Shown: piece by piece, positions 26,131 through 36,733 of the stretch | How positions within the stretch are numbered: position 1 is the first letter of the stretch | Layout: every line of letters begins with the position of its first letter | Assembly (NCBI RefSeq): GCF_001931685.1 | Contig: NZ_MOOY01000001.1 | Location: 620,001-684,000 of the forward strand | Source of the DNA: Pararhizobium arenae | GTDB lineage: Bacteria; Pseudomonadota; Alphaproteobacteria; Rhizobiales; Rhizobiaceae | Direction of reading: 5' to 3' | DNA: 64,000 bases | The notes under the pieces: model-generated | Told to the model about the DNA's origin: nothing | Databases searched by the model: none | What the model saw: only the letters and a program-made list of their open reading frames with translations | Position numbers and translations under genes: made by a program

Positions 26131-27321
26131 TCAGGCTTGGCGCGCGAGCGCGGGCGGCATTTCCAATTCCGTCCGGTTTGCCCTGACGACGCGGTTGCGG
26201 CCGCTTTTCTTCGCTTCATAGAGCGCCTTGTCGGCCAACTGAAGAATCATGTCGATCGGTTCGCGTGCATTGCGCATGGCGCAGACACCGAAACTCGCCG
26301 TCAGGCGAACATCTTCAGGCAGTCCCGAGAAGGTATGCGAAGAAAAGTTGCCGCGAACCGCCTGCGCGAAGAGGTAGCCCGTGGCATCGCCCGATGACGG
26401 AAGAAAGACCGCGAACTCTTCGCCACCCAGCCGCGCGCAGATCGCGTCGGAGGGCGCATGTTCCATCAAGGTCTGGGCAAGCGTGACGATCACCTGATCG
26501 GCGGAGAAGTGCCCATAGGTATCGTTGACCGCCTTAAAGTGATCGAGATCCACCAGAATCACGCTGTGCGGAAACGCTGCAATCGGCCGTGCTAGGACAC
26601 GGTTGACCCGCTCGAAGAAGCCGCGGCGATTGAGCAGCCCCGACAGGGGATCGATTTCGGAACGGCTTTTCGCATCGTCCATGATTTCCGTGACGATGAC
26701 CGCAAGCAGGGTCAGCCCCGTCGAGACGACCAGAATTGCCCCGAGACTCTGGGAAACCAGCGCATAGACGCTGGAAAGATAAGCCTGGGCATCCGGCCCG
26801 GCGGTCATGACAGCGAAGTAGGACTTGCTGGCGAAATGAAGCCCGGTCAGCACCAGCAATGCCATCAGCAGCCTGTCGCCGGCACCCTTGCGACCCGAGC
26901 GGTAGACCGCAAGCGCCGACATCATTTCCACCGCGAAGAACGGGAGCTGATAGCCGAGCGAATGGCCCCAGCTGTTGCGCGGCAGGTCGTAGATCATAAG
27001 ATTGACGGCAAAGGAAACGCCAAACAGCAGCAGTCCGGCCCCAGAACTGACCGGCATCGCGTAAAGACAGCCTATCCCGACACGAATGAGGTAGACACCG
27101 AAAAGCAACGAGGCGAATGCACCGAAGGACCAGAGCCTGTCGAAATCCGCAAAACGGATGAGAAGCTCGAAAATGGCGGCAAGGGAAGCTGTCGCGAATG
27201 CGACAGCAAACCAGCGTCCGGCGGCGGGTACGCGGCTGCGTCCCGAGATCGCCAGGAAGAACACGCAGAAGAGCTGCGCGATCAGGAAATTGACGATCAG
27301 AAGAAATAACGCGCCGCTCAT
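26131..27321 (-). CDS. Membrane-bound diguanylate cyclase
   Basis: 396 residues. The first 200 hold six to seven membrane segments without a recognisable sensor domain; the C-terminal half is a GGDEF domain with VILVDLDHFKAVNDTYGH and the active site ARLGGEEFAVFLP. Should make cyclic di-GMP. The product-inhibition RxxD is missing: the equivalent segment reads APSDAIC, so the enzyme may not be feedback-limited as PleD would be. Signal unknown. Confidence 0.9.
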   Translation of the reverse strand: MSGALFLLIVNFLIAQLFCVFFLAISGRSRVPAAGRWFAVAFATASLAAIFELLIRFADFDRLWSFGAFASLLFGVYLIRVGIGCLYAMPVSSGAGLLLFGVSFAVNLMIYDLPRNSWGHSLGYQLPFFAVEMMSALAVYRSGRKGAGDRLLMALLVLTGLHFASKSYFAVMTAGPDAQAYLSSVYALVSQSLGAILVVSTGLTLLAVIVTEIMDDAKSRSEIDPLSGLLNRRGFFERVNRVLARPIAAFPHSVILVDLDHFKAVNDTYGHFSADQVIVTLAQTLMEHAPSDAICARLGGEEFAVFLPSSGDATGYLFAQAVRGNFSSHTFSGLPEDVRLTASFGVCAMRNAREPIDMILQLADKALYEAKKSGRNRVVRANRTELEMPPALARQA

Positions 27322-27450
27322 AAATTCGTCCGTCGCCAGCGCTGTCAGCGCCTTTCCTTTGTGCGCAAGCCCGCCTCTGCGGGCACAATGCCGGACAGAT
27401 TAGCGGTTCAGGGCAAAGGAAGCGTTAACTGCCTTTTATCGCGATAGGTT

Positions 27451-28590
27451 TCAGGTCAGAGTCTCTGCATGACGCCCCGGCTTGACCAGCACGCCGCCCG
27501 TCACCGGAACGGCGACCGATGTCGTGCCCGGAAACGTCAACGGCAGTCCGCGCTCGGACCGAACGGCAAGATAGGCCCATGCCTCGGCTTCCATCGCATC
27601 GCCATCGAACCCGATATCCTCCGCAGACACGACCTGCGCGCCGTCTCTTCCGGCAAGGTCCGCAAGATCGGCCATGATGGTGCCATTGTGCCGTCCGCCA
27701 CCGGAGATGACATATCTCTTCGGCCTTTCCGGCAGGTGCGACGCGGATTTGAGGATTGCCGCGGCGGTCACGAAGGCGAGCGTGCGGGCACCATCCTCAA
27801 GGTTGGCTTCGGACGACGCCGGGGCCACAAAATCGTTTCGATCCAGGGAGCGACGTCGATTGGCCGAGAAAAACGAGTGACCGAGATAGCGATCAGCCAG
27901 GGGAGACAGCACCTTGCCGCGGCTGGCGATCTCGCCGCCCGCATCGAAGGCGCTCCCGGTATGGCGCTCGACCCACTGATCGATCAGCGTGTTGCCGGGG
28001 CCGCTGTCAAAGGCGACGAGCTCTGCATCGGCGCCGATAAAGGTCAGGTTCGAGATGCCGCCTATATTGACGAAGACCGTGGCCGGCCCATCTCCCAGAC
28101 TTCGTGCGAGCGCCGCGTGATAGACGGGGATGAGCGGCGCGCCCTGCCCCCCGTGGAGCATGTCGTTGGCCCTCATATCGTAGACGACGGGAATGCCGGT
28201 CAGGTCCGCCAGCAGTTGACCGTCACCGAGCTGAACGGTCAGCGCCTGATCCGGTCGATGCAGCACCGTCTGCCCATGGAAACCGATGACGTCGATGGCA
28301 TCGGCCTCAAGCCCTTGGCGATGGAGAAAATCGCTGACCGCGACGGCGTGGCGAAGGGTCAGGTTTCGCTCGACCGCGAAGAGGTCGCCAGGCCGGTCCG
28401 TTCGCGCCGCGATGTTGCGGGCTTCAACGAGCGCCTGTTTCAGCCTCTCACGAAAATGCCCGTCATAGGCCAACCCTATGGAAGGCCCGCGCTCGACCAC
28501 GCTCTCGCCGTCCGTGCGCAGGAGCGCGACGTCTATCCCGTCCAGGCTGGTGCCGCTCATGAGGCCGATTGCTGTTCGTAACGCGGTCAT
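27451..28590 (-). CDS. anmK: Anhydro-N-acetylmuramic acid kinase
   Basis: Phosphorylates and opens 1,6-anhydro-MurNAc in cell-wall recycling. Signature [17 protein letters not shown] at residues 6-22, ATP-site [14 protein letters not shown], and [14 protein letters not shown] are all present. 379 residues from ATG 28590; the frame is open to 28701 but the extra 37 residues are unlike the family and would overlap the tyrS promoter region. Divergent from tyrS, 152 bases apart. Confidence 0.95.
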   Translation of the reverse strand: MTALRTAIGLMSGTSLDGIDVALLRTDGESVVERGPSIGLAYDGHFRERLKQALVEARNIAARTDRPGDLFAVERNLTLRHAVAVSDFLHRQGLEADAIDVIGFHGQTVLHRPDQALTVQLGDGQLLADLTGIPVVYDMRANDMLHGGQGAPLIPVYHAALARSLGDGPATVFVNIGGISNLTFIGADAELVAFDSGPGNTLIDQWVERHTGSAFDAGGEIASRGKVLSPLADRYLGHSFFSANRRRSLDRNDFVAPASSEANLEDGARTLAFVTAAAILKSASHLPERPKRYVISGGGRHNGTIMADLADLAGRDGAQVVSAEDIGFDGDAMEAEAWAYLAVRSERGLPLTFPGTTSVAVPVTGGVLVKPGRHAETLT

Positions 28591-28742
28591 TCTTCGTCGA
28601 CTTCCTTCGCCTTCGCCGGTTCGGCAGTTTGACGGCTGCAAACAGGTGCATCTTTGCGAAAAGAGTGGTAAACGCGCCGCCGTGATCCAACAAGAGCGCA
28701 TTCTCCGCTCTCCCCCAACACGCCACCGAGAGAGACGATCTC

Positions 28743-29996
28743 ATGTCCGAGTACAAGTCCGATTTCCTGCGCACGCTGAAAGAGCGCGGTTTCATTCACC
28801 AGACGTCCGATGACGCCGGTCTTGATGCCCTCTTCGCCAAGGAAACCGTGACGGCCTATATCGGCTTCGATCCGACCGCGCCGAGCCTCCACGCCGGCGG
28901 TCTGATCCAGATCATGATGCTGCACTGGCTGCAGGCGACCGGCCACCGGCCGATCTCGCTGATGGGCGGCGGCACCGGCATGGTGGGCGATCCTTCCTTC
29001 AAGGACGAGGCGCGCCAGCTGATGACGCCGGAAACGATCCAGTCCAACATCGACAGCATCAAGACCGTGTTTTCGAACTACCTGACCTACGGCGACGGTC
29101 CGAAGGACGCGCTGATGATCAACAATGCCGACTGGCTGCTCGGCATAAACTATCTCGAGTTCCTGCGCGATGTCGGCCGCCATTTCTCGGTCAACCGCAT
29201 GCTCGCCTTCGACAGCGTCAAGACGCGCCTCGACCGCGAGCAGTCGCTGTCCTTCCTGGAATTCAACTACATGATCCTCCAGGCCTACGACTTCGTCGAA
29301 CTTTACCAGCGCACCGGCTGCCGCCTGCAGATGGGCGGCTCGGACCAGTGGGGCAACATCATCAACGGCATCGACCTCGGCCACCGCATGGGCACGCCGC
29401 AGCTCTACGCGCTGACGTCGCCGCTTCTGACGACCGCGTCCGGGGCAAAGATGGGCAAATCCGTGAACGGCGCCGTCTGGCTCAATCCGAGCATGCTGTC
29501 GGCCTATGATTTCTGGCAGTATTGGCGCAACACGGAAGACGCCGATGTCTCGCGTTTCCTGAAGCTTTACACGACGCTGCCAATGGACGAGATCGCCCGG
29601 CTTTCGGCACTCGGCGGCTCGGAAATCAACGAGGTAAAGAAAATCCTCGCCACGGAAATCACGGCGATGCTGCATGGACGCGATGCGGCCGAACAGGCCG
29701 CGGAGACGGCCCGCAAGACATTCGAGGAAGGCGCGATCGCCGAAAACCTGCCGACGATCGACGTTTCTACAGCCGAACTCGGCGAAGGCATCGGCCTTCT
29801 GTCTTTGATCGTGCGTGCCGGTTTCGCCGCATCGAACGGCGAGGCGCGGCGTCATGTTCAGGGCGGCGCTGTCCGGATCAACGACAACGCCGTTTCCGAC
29901 GACCGGCTCCTCATCGGTGCCGGCGACTTAACCGCCGATGGCGTGATCAAGCTTTCCGTCGGCAAGAAGAAGCACGCCCTGGTGCGCCCGGCTTGA
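28743..29996 (+). CDS. tyrS: Tyrosyl-tRNA synthetase
   Basis: Class I synthetase of 417 residues. HIGH equivalent in [12 protein letters not shown], tyrosine pocket residues in YMILQAYDF and [14 protein letters not shown] loop as AKMGKS, and a C-terminal S4-like RNA-binding domain ([22 protein letters not shown]). No T-box or other leader element is visible upstream. Confidence 0.97.
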   Translation: MSEYKSDFLRTLKERGFIHQTSDDAGLDALFAKETVTAYIGFDPTAPSLHAGGLIQIMMLHWLQATGHRPISLMGGGTGMVGDPSFKDEARQLMTPETIQSNIDSIKTVFSNYLTYGDGPKDALMINNADWLLGINYLEFLRDVGRHFSVNRMLAFDSVKTRLDREQSLSFLEFNYMILQAYDFVELYQRTGCRLQMGGSDQWGNIINGIDLGHRMGTPQLYALTSPLLTTASGAKMGKSVNGAVWLNPSMLSAYDFWQYWRNTEDADVSRFLKLYTTLPMDEIARLSALGGSEINEVKKILATEITAMLHGRDAAEQAAETARKTFEEGAIAENLPTIDVSTAELGEGIGLLSLIVRAGFAASNGEARRHVQGGAVRINDNAVSDDRLLIGAGDLTADGVIKLSVGKKKHALVRPA

Positions 29997-30023
29997 GCCC
30001 TTCAACGTAAGCAGTTATGCCCT

Positions 30024-30050
30024 GAAAAGCTGGCGCTAGCGCCGGCTTTT
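30024..30050. terminator. Shared terminator between tyrS and the AsmA-like gene
   Basis: AAAAGC-T-GGCGC (30024-30035) pairs with GCGCC-G-GCTTTT (30039-30050) around a very short loop. A run and T run on either side make it work for both converging genes. Confidence 0.85.
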
Positions 30051-33000
30051 CTATTGGAATTCGAAAATGTTGCGGAAGACGCCAGGCGCGATGATGGACA
30101 GGGGATTGATCGCAAGGTTCGGCTTGTCGAACGGCCCGGTCAGCTTGAATGTAATACCCAGCAGTCCGCGATCACGACCATTGCCCAGAAGCGTGCCGAT
30201 GAGCGGCAACTCCCCGAACAGGCGGTTCAACCCGTAGGCCGGCATGAATGTGCCCGTCATCGCCATCAGCCCGTTGCGATCGCGCAGGACCCCCTGGAAC
30301 GTGGCTCCGATATCGACACCCCGGACAATGCCGCCATCCAGCGCGATCACCCCCTGATCGATCGCCAGATTGGCATAGCCGCGCTCGAACCGGGCGGAGC
30401 GGACATCGATATCGCGCTTGACCGCCTGGTTGAGACTTCTGCCGTCCGAACCGGTCGGGGTTGAGACGATCGATTGCAACCGGGCTTCGTTGATCAACGA
30501 AAATTTGCGGATATCGATGCTGCCGCGCCACGAATCACCACCCCTGTCGCGAAGCTTCACGTTCAGGAGCCCGCCCCGCATGTTGCCGTAGAGATCGGCA
30601 AAGCGCGCGAGGGCGCCGGCGTCGCCACTCGTCAGTTCGAGCGTATTGTCCGGGCCGCTTGCCACCAGCCGCGCCACGACGGCCTGCCCGGTCTTCGTCA
30701 CGGCCGAGAGGTTCAAGGCATCGATCTGACGCCCGCGCGCCGCATAGCGAAGATCAAGGTTTGAGAGCGTCTCGGAATGAAAGCCGCTGACGACATCCAG
30801 TTTCGCGGCAATGGACACCTTATTTCCGCCACTGCTCTTGCCGCCCGTGGAGGATTTCACGCTCGCAAGAATGGGCCGGAAATCAGCTGCGCGTCCCGTC
30901 ACGTTCACGTCATACCCGGGCTCGGTACGCCGGATCGAGACACGGTAGTCATCGTCGGCGGCCAGCCGAACCGACCCGAATTCACCCTTTCGCAAGCCGC
31001 CCTTGTCGACATCGATCGCACCGATCACGCCGAAGCCGTCGCCCTTGAGCACCAGGTTTTCGATACTCGTGACACCATCGACCGTTTTGGCGGAAAAATC
31101 CAGATCGGCGCCGATTCCCCGCCCCTTCGACCAGCCGATCCATGGCAGGTTCAGCGAAGCGTCGCCCAGGTCGGCAGATACGGTCTGGACGCCCTTGTCG
31201 TTGATGTCGATCTCGACGCCCACGACGCCGCCGATGATAGCGGACAGGCCCGGTGCGAGTTTCTTGATGGTTTTGTCGTCGAGCTTGCCGGAAATCAGGC
31301 GCTGGCGCTTTATCGTGCTGCCGGCTCCGATCGGTTCCACCACATCGAGTTCCATCGGGTTTCCGTCGATCTCAGCATCGGATTGCAGTTCGGCCTTACT
31401 TTGGTCGATCCGCAGCGTGCCATCGAGCGCCGTGATTTCGTGCCCGGCCACCGGCGTCTTGAGATCGACACCCTCCAGCGTGATTTCGGCCTGCCACTGC
31501 GGCGGCGGCGGGCTCTGGGACTGGAGGAGGCCGAAGCGCGCGCCCACCGTCGCCGTTACCGGGCCGGACAGGTCCTCTGCCTTGAAAGGCGTGCGTTGCA
31601 GCGCCTGCATCGGTCGATAGCTCGAAAGCTCCGCCAGCGCGTCGGCCGACCCGGAAAGATCGAGCCGCATCTCCGCCATGAGGGGCTTTTCGTAGGTCTT
31701 GGGAATGACGAAATCACCCCCGTTGAGCGTGACGGAACGGCCCGTACCGAAATATGCAGTACCGCCCTTGATGTCGATCTGCATATTCTCTCCCTTGAGC
31801 GCGAAAGACGCCGCGGCGTCCCTCAGCGGCGGGATATTGCCGGCGACATTCATGCGCGCGTCGGCAAGGTCGAAGGAGATCGCCAGTTCCTTCGCATTGA
31901 GATTGAGCGGGCCGACATTTCGGGCGATGCGCCCCTCGGGCAGGAACACCTCGATCTTGCCGTTTGTCGCCGTGCCGCCGAAAATATTGGCGACAACCCA
32001 TTTGCGGGCCGTCTTCGCAATCCACCAGGGCCAAAGCTGCTTGACGGCGGACGACTGTATTTTATCGGTAACGGCGACGAAACTCAGTTGCGGTGACGTT
32101 TCGCCGAATTTCATGGCCAGGGAGCCGGCAACGGATCCCTGCGCACTGGCGACTTTCAATTCGTCGAAAACAAGGTCGTGAACCTCGGACAGGAAGACAC
32201 CGCGCGCCTTCGCGTCGAAAATCAGCGGGGGTTCGCTGACGTCCTCCGGGGAGGAGCTTGCCCCCTGAACGAGAAGATCGATCGCAAAGCCCTTGCGCGG
32301 GTCCGCATTGACCTGATCCAGATCGATGATCGCTCCGGAGAAAGGAAACACCGAACGGCCGACGCGAATGGTCGATGGCAATATCTCGACCGAACCGCGC
32401 TTGAAGTCATAGGCAAGGTTGATGTCTGACGGTTTCAGCGACGAGGAAAGGCCGCCCGCTTCGAAAATGCCGGCCTCCGTCAGCGCATTGAGTTCCAGGC
32501 TTGGCGCGGCATCATTCGCGCCGCGCACCGCCTTGATCGTCAGGCTCGCATTGCTGTCGATGCCAAAGGCCGCTTCGGTATCGGTCGCCGCGCGATGCAG
32601 CAGAGCCTGCAATGGAAAACCGGACGCGGTTCCATCCAGTCGGTCGATGCTTCCCGACCGCCCGGTCGCGGCGAGTTCAAGCCTCGCCTTGGCTCCATCG
32701 ATATCGAAGGCGCCTTGGATCCGCATCGAACCATCGGCAGCCCGCGAAAAATCGAGCGTTTCGATGATCACCGGAACGGTTCTCTTGCGCGGCCCGACGA
32801 AGGACAACCGCATATCGGCAACGCGAACATTTTGCGTGTTGCTGCGCGCAATGAGTTGCGAGATCGAATTGACCTGGTCAAAGGCGGCCTCAAGCCCCTT
32901 ACCCGCGTTGTTGATCCGGATGCTGGTGAGGTCGATCGGCTTGCCCTGGGGCAAGAGGGCCGAATCAAGCATTGCCCCTTCCGCCTCAATCCGCTGAACC

Positions 33001-33443
33001 GCGACCCTGCCTGTCAGCAATGCGAGCGTATCGAGCTCGATGTAGACAGAGTTGGTGGTAATCAGCCGCTTGCCGGACACTTTCTCGACAAGCGTCACAT
33101 CGCGCGCCTTGAGCGTCAGGGCGCCGTTGCCGGTCATCCGCAGAACCGTGCCAGCGACCTCGGCGCGATAGGCATTCCCGAGGGCCGAATTCAAGGCAGC
33201 TGTTGCGCGCGCGTTCAAAGGCCGGTCGATCAGCCCGCCTTCGACCGCGAGCAGAATCAGCATCACAAGCGCAAGCGCGAACGTGCAGAAACCGAGGAAA
33301 ACACCAGCAGTCATGTGAAGACCGCTGCGACGCGACGGAGCGTGGACAATGCACGGGTCGTGCGCCTGCGCCGAAGGCAGTTTGTGAAGGGGGACTATAT
33401 CGCCCTTGCCGAACCTGACTTTTTCGCCGCGGATGTCGCTCAT
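30051..33443 (-). CDS. Large AsmA/YhdP-like protein
   Basis: 1130 residues: a short cytoplasmic N-terminus, one membrane anchor near residues 45-67, then a very long periplasmic region rich in short beta segments, ending in an AsmA-like C-terminal region (GVLRDRNGLMAMTGTFMPAYG). The layout matches DUF3971/YhdP-type proteins, now seen as bridges carrying phospholipids between inner and outer membranes. Role inferred from family only. Divergent from bcp. Confidence 0.88.
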   Translation of the reverse strand: MSDIRGEKVRFGKGDIVPLHKLPSAQAHDPCIVHAPSRRSGLHMTAGVFLGFCTFALALVMLILLAVEGGLIDRPLNARATAALNSALGNAYRAEVAGTVLRMTGNGALTLKARDVTLVEKVSGKRLITTNSVYIELDTLALLTGRVAVQRIEAEGAMLDSALLPQGKPIDLTSIRINNAGKGLEAAFDQVNSISQLIARSNTQNVRVADMRLSFVGPRKRTVPVIIETLDFSRAADGSMRIQGAFDIDGAKARLELAATGRSGSIDRLDGTASGFPLQALLHRAATDTEAAFGIDSNASLTIKAVRGANDAAPSLELNALTEAGIFEAGGLSSSLKPSDINLAYDFKRGSVEILPSTIRVGRSVFPFSGAIIDLDQVNADPRKGFAIDLLVQGASSSPEDVSEPPLIFDAKARGVFLSEVHDLVFDELKVASAQGSVAGSLAMKFGETSPQLSFVAVTDKIQSSAVKQLWPWWIAKTARKWVVANIFGGTATNGKIEVFLPEGRIARNVGPLNLNAKELAISFDLADARMNVAGNIPPLRDAAASFALKGENMQIDIKGGTAYFGTGRSVTLNGGDFVIPKTYEKPLMAEMRLDLSGSADALAELSSYRPMQALQRTPFKAEDLSGPVTATVGARFGLLQSQSPPPPQWQAEITLEGVDLKTPVAGHEITALDGTLRIDQSKAELQSDAEIDGNPMELDVVEPIGAGSTIKRQRLISGKLDDKTIKKLAPGLSAIIGGVVGVEIDINDKGVQTVSADLGDASLNLPWIGWSKGRGIGADLDFSAKTVDGVTSIENLVLKGDGFGVIGAIDVDKGGLRKGEFGSVRLAADDDYRVSIRRTEPGYDVNVTGRAADFRPILASVKSSTGGKSSGGNKVSIAAKLDVVSGFHSETLSNLDLRYAARGRQIDALNLSAVTKTGQAVVARLVASGPDNTLELTSGDAGALARFADLYGNMRGGLLNVKLRDRGGDSWRGSIDIRKFSLINEARLQSIVSTPTGSDGRSLNQAVKRDIDVRSARFERGYANLAIDQGVIALDGGIVRGVDIGATFQGVLRDRNGLMAMTGTFMPAYGLNRLFGELPLIGTLLGNGRDRGLLGITFKLTGPFDKPNLAINPLSIIAPGVFRNIFEFQ

Positions 33444-33766
33444 CGGCGCAGGGTGCCCCCGTCAAGCAATCTCTGTCCAGTCATAAGTCTCGTTTTCCTC
33501 GCCCGTCTGCCCGAACGCCGAGGAGCACGGTAGATCAATATCGAACAGGCTCTTGAAGGCACGCCCCGCATATCGGACGGACGCCTGCTGCACGTCAAGC
33601 CGAAGCGGCCCGACGAGCGCCTCAATCAACGACTTTGCCTTGCTATGCCATCACAGCGGTCACAAGACCGTTCCCGGACCGCACGAGGGCTTTACGTGCC
33701 GGATACGCGCCGCTAAATCCGGAGCGGCTGCCTATTATGGAAAATGGACAAAAGCGAGGTCGTTTC
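33444..33766. other. Intergenic region between AsmA-like gene and bcp
   Basis: About 320 bases between two divergent genes, holding no supported gene. The bcp frame is open upstream to 33635, but the extension is not peroxiredoxin-like. Promoters for both genes should be here; I could not pick out a clear pair of hexamers. Confidence 0.45.
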
Positions 33767-34252
33767 ATGGCAAAAGTAGCAATGGGTGACAAGGCTCCGG
33801 ATTTCAAGCTTCCGCGAGACGGCGGAGCAACCGTGGCGCTATCCGATTATGCCGGACGGTGGCTGGTTCTCTTCTTCTATCCAAAAGATGACACCAGCGC
33901 CTGCACCGCCGAGGCGGTGGATTTCAGTCTCAGGATGAAAGATTTCGCGGCGCTGGGCGTCGATGTCCTGGGGCTGTCGCCTGACCCGGTGAAGAAGCAC
34001 GACAAATTCGTTCGGAAATACGAATTGGTCACGCCGCTTGTATCCGACGAGGAAAAAGCCGTTTGCGAAGCCTACGGCGTCTGGGTGGAAAAATCGCTTT
34101 ACGGACGCAAATACATGGGGGTCGAGCGCACCACGCTTCTGATCGGCCCCGATGGAACGGTCCGCAGGATCTGGGAGAAGGTCAAGGTTCCCGGCCATGT
34201 CGATGAGGTTTTCGAGCAAACGAAAACCGAGGTGGACGCTCATCGCTCATGA
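33767..34252 (+). CDS. bcp: Peroxiredoxin, Bcp/PrxQ type
   Basis: Thiol peroxidase that reduces H2O2 and organic peroxides. 161 residues with thioredoxin fold: GDKAPDFKLPRDGG, FFYPKDDTSACTAEAVDF carrying the peroxidatic Cys near residue 47, and GVERTTLLIGPDG. The resolving Cys five residues later in E. coli Bcp is absent (Val-Asp-Phe instead); the only other Cys is in the segment AVCEAYGVW near residue 105, so it may recycle by another route. ATG 33767 has GAGG 7 bases upstream. Its stop overlaps the next gene start. Confidence 0.92.
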   Translation: MAKVAMGDKAPDFKLPRDGGATVALSDYAGRWLVLFFYPKDDTSACTAEAVDFSLRMKDFAALGVDVLGLSPDPVKKHDKFVRKYELVTPLVSDEEKAVCEAYGVWVEKSLYGRKYMGVERTTLLIGPDGTVRRIWEKVKVPGHVDEVFEQTKTEVDAHRS

Positions 34253-35076
34253 GCGACCTTCCCCGCATCCACAGCCTGCGCGACGGCGCAGCCAAGGCGA
34301 TCGCCGCTGCGGATCTCGATGAAAAAACGGCGCTTGCGCAGGAAACTGCGCGGCGCTGGGAAAGTCGCACGCTGTCGCTTCGCTCGCCACTCGATCTGGC
34401 GGTCCCGGATCGTCCGGGACGACCGGAGCGCCCGGAACTCATCGCTCCGACCAAAATGGTGCGGCGATCCCTCAACTCGACGCGGGGACGCATCGCCCTT
34501 CTCCACTCCATCGCCCATATAGAACTCAACGCCGTGGATCTGGCGCTGGATATCGTGGCGCGGTTTGCGTCGGAAAAAGTGCCGAACTCCTTTTTCGACG
34601 GCTGGATGCGGGTAGCCTTCGAGGAGGCAAAACATTTCCGGCTCGTCCGGCAACGGCTGCGCGAACTGGGGGCAGACTACGGAGACATGCCGGCCCATGA
34701 CGGCTTGTGGCAGGCCGCTCACGACACCAGAAACGACCTGACGGCGCGCCTCGCCGTTGTACCGCTCATCCTCGAAGCCCGTGGCCTCGACGTGACGCCG
34801 GCACTTCAGGCCAAGATGCGTGAAGCCGGCGACCTTAAGACAGCCGCTGTGCTGGACGTCATCTATGAGGACGAGAAAGGCCATGTTGCGGTCGGCGCGA
34901 AATGGTTCCGTTTCCTCTGCGCGCGCCAGAAGAAGGATCCTGCCGCAGCCTTTCAGGCGCTGGTGCGGGCAAATTTCCGCGGTCCGCTGAAGGCACCCTT
35001 CAACGACGTCGCACGGGCCGAGGCCGGACTGACACCGTCCTTCTACCGTTCGATGACCGCCTCGACGAATATCTGA
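34249..35076 (+). CDS. DUF455 ferritin-like protein
   Basis: 275 residues, helical. Ferritin-like metal ligands can be seen as acidic/His pairs: LHSIAHIELNAVDL, AFEEAKHFRL and IYEDEKGHVAVG. DUF455 proteins belong to the ferritin-like superfamily and may bind a di-metal centre; activity unknown. ATGA overlap with bcp points to a shared transcript and perhaps a role in oxidative stress, but that is inference. Confidence 0.85.
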   Translation: MSDLPRIHSLRDGAAKAIAAADLDEKTALAQETARRWESRTLSLRSPLDLAVPDRPGRPERPELIAPTKMVRRSLNSTRGRIALLHSIAHIELNAVDLALDIVARFASEKVPNSFFDGWMRVAFEEAKHFRLVRQRLRELGADYGDMPAHDGLWQAAHDTRNDLTARLAVVPLILEARGLDVTPALQAKMREAGDLKTAAVLDVIYEDEKGHVAVGAKWFRFLCARQKKDPAAAFQALVRANFRGPLKAPFNDVARAEAGLTPSFYRSMTASTNI

Positions 35077-35194
35077 AATCCGCCGAGCCAAGCCGCTTCC
35101 GTCGCACGGAATGAGTGGATTTAAAGGCTTTATTAACCTTAACAAGCTCTAATCGCTCCCATCAGAAACGCAGTCATGCGGCGAGGGCGATCAG

Positions 35195-36535
35195 GTGTCA
35201 GGGCGGGCAGAAAATCGCGTTTTCGGCAGGAAAGCCGAAAAACACATCCTGATCCTTGCAAAGGGCGACAAGGTCCGCCACGTCACGTTCCAGCCCTGGA
35301 TGGCCGCTCTTTCGGTCAGCCTCATCTCCGCCTTGAGCATCGGCTATTTGGCCGCCACCTCCTATCTCGTGCTGCGCGACGACCTCATCGGCGGCACGAT
35401 GGCGCGTCAGGCGCGCATGCAGCACGAATATGAAGACCGGATCGCCGCACTGCGGGCGCAGGTCGACCGCGTCACCAGCCGTCAGCTGCTCGATCAGCAG
35501 ATCGTGGAGGAAAAGGTCGAAAAGCTGCTAGAACAGCAGCTTGCCCTTACCTCGCGTCACGGCAAGCTCGGTTCGCTGCTCGACCGCGCCGAAGACGCCG
35601 GCGTTTCCGCTTCCGAGGATCAGGGGACAGCACCTGCTATCAACGCCTACGAAAAGCGCGCTGACGCCGCCGGTTCACGCGGCCTTGCCGCGATCGAACG
35701 GCTGATGGGCATCGCCAAGGACGATCAGCCGTCCACCACCGTTCCCGTCCCGGCCGCGCTTGCCTATGCGCCGACCGCCGCACGCGAATCGACCTCCGAT
35801 CGCGCCGACCGGCTTTTTTCCCGCGTTACCCTTTCGCTCAAGGATATCGAACGCGCGCAACGCATGCGGGTGGAAAACCTGACCGAACAGACCGACCAAG
35901 CCGCCGACGAGATCGCCGCCATCCTCTCGCGCACCGGCATTCGCATGACCGACCCAGCGCCGTCGCCTGAAACCGCCGCAAGCCTTCCGGACGAGCCGCA
36001 GTTGGACATCGGCGGCCCCTACGTCGCCCCGGAAACCGCCGCGGATTTTGACGCATCCCTGGTCGCCCTGGACGGTGCGCTCGGCAGGCTTGAAGAGATG
36101 CGTAGCCAGGTAAAGAAATTGCCCTTCGACAACCCCTCCCCGGCGAGCGACATCACGAGCCGGTTCGGCAATCGTCTGGATCCCTTTCTCGGCCGGCTCG
36201 CTCTGCACGCCGGCATCGATTTTCGTGCCGCGATCGGCACGCGCATCTCCGCAACGGCTCCTGGAACCGTCATCTCCGCCGGCCGAAACGGAGGCTACGG
36301 CAACATGGTTGAAATCGATCACGGCAATGGCGTCACGACACGCTACGCGCATCTGTCCAGCATTCTCGTGAATGTCGGCGACCATGTGAAGGCTGGCGAG
36401 GCCATTGCAAAGACAGGCAACACCGGCCGCTCGACCGGCCCTCACCTTCATTACGAAGTCCGCTTGAACGGCGAGGCCGTCGATCCCATGCGCTTCCTGA
36501 TGGCCGGTCTGAAACTGGAAAAACTGGTGAACTGA
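35195..36535 (+). CDS. M23 family peptidase with coiled coil
   Basis: 446 residues: a membrane anchor near 33-55, a coiled coil near 70-125, a low-complexity linker, a second helical stretch and a C-terminal LytM domain with the zinc motifs HAGIDF and HLHYEVRL. Probably a periplasmic peptidoglycan endopeptidase or an EnvC-like regulator of amidases; all zinc ligands appear present, so activity is plausible. GTG 35195 follows GCGAGGG. TTAA-rich sequence at 35121-35142 (three TTAA) may contain CtrA half-sites. Confidence 0.88.
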   Translation: MSGRAENRVFGRKAEKHILILAKGDKVRHVTFQPWMAALSVSLISALSIGYLAATSYLVLRDDLIGGTMARQARMQHEYEDRIAALRAQVDRVTSRQLLDQQIVEEKVEKLLEQQLALTSRHGKLGSLLDRAEDAGVSASEDQGTAPAINAYEKRADAAGSRGLAAIERLMGIAKDDQPSTTVPVPAALAYAPTAARESTSDRADRLFSRVTLSLKDIERAQRMRVENLTEQTDQAADEIAAILSRTGIRMTDPAPSPETAASLPDEPQLDIGGPYVAPETAADFDASLVALDGALGRLEEMRSQVKKLPFDNPSPASDITSRFGNRLDPFLGRLALHAGIDFRAAIGTRISATAPGTVISAGRNGGYGNMVEIDHGNGVTTRYAHLSSILVNVGDHVKAGEAIAKTGNTGRSTGPHLHYEVRLNGEAVDPMRFLMAGLKLEKLVN

Positions 36536-36635
36536 CACCTTGCAGCGCCTGCCGCGCATCACGAGACACGATGCGCAATGCCGCAGTTGCCGCGCCAAAC
36601 CTTAAAAAGCATGACGAAATTACTTCTTTTTATTG

Positions 36636-36665
36636 ACCGGGCAATCAATCAAATGCCCGGTTTTC
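36636..36665 (+). terminator. Terminator after the M23 peptidase gene
   Basis: ACCGGGCA at 36636-36643 pairs with TGCCCGGT at 36654-36661, followed by a short T run. It lies 100 bases after the M23 peptidase stop and closes that unit before the helicase gene. Confidence 0.8.
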
Positions 36666-36733
36666 TTGACTTTGTTCCGTATTCAGCCTAAGAGCCCCCA
36701 CAACGCGCCCCAAGAGCGAGCGCGATTTCACCA

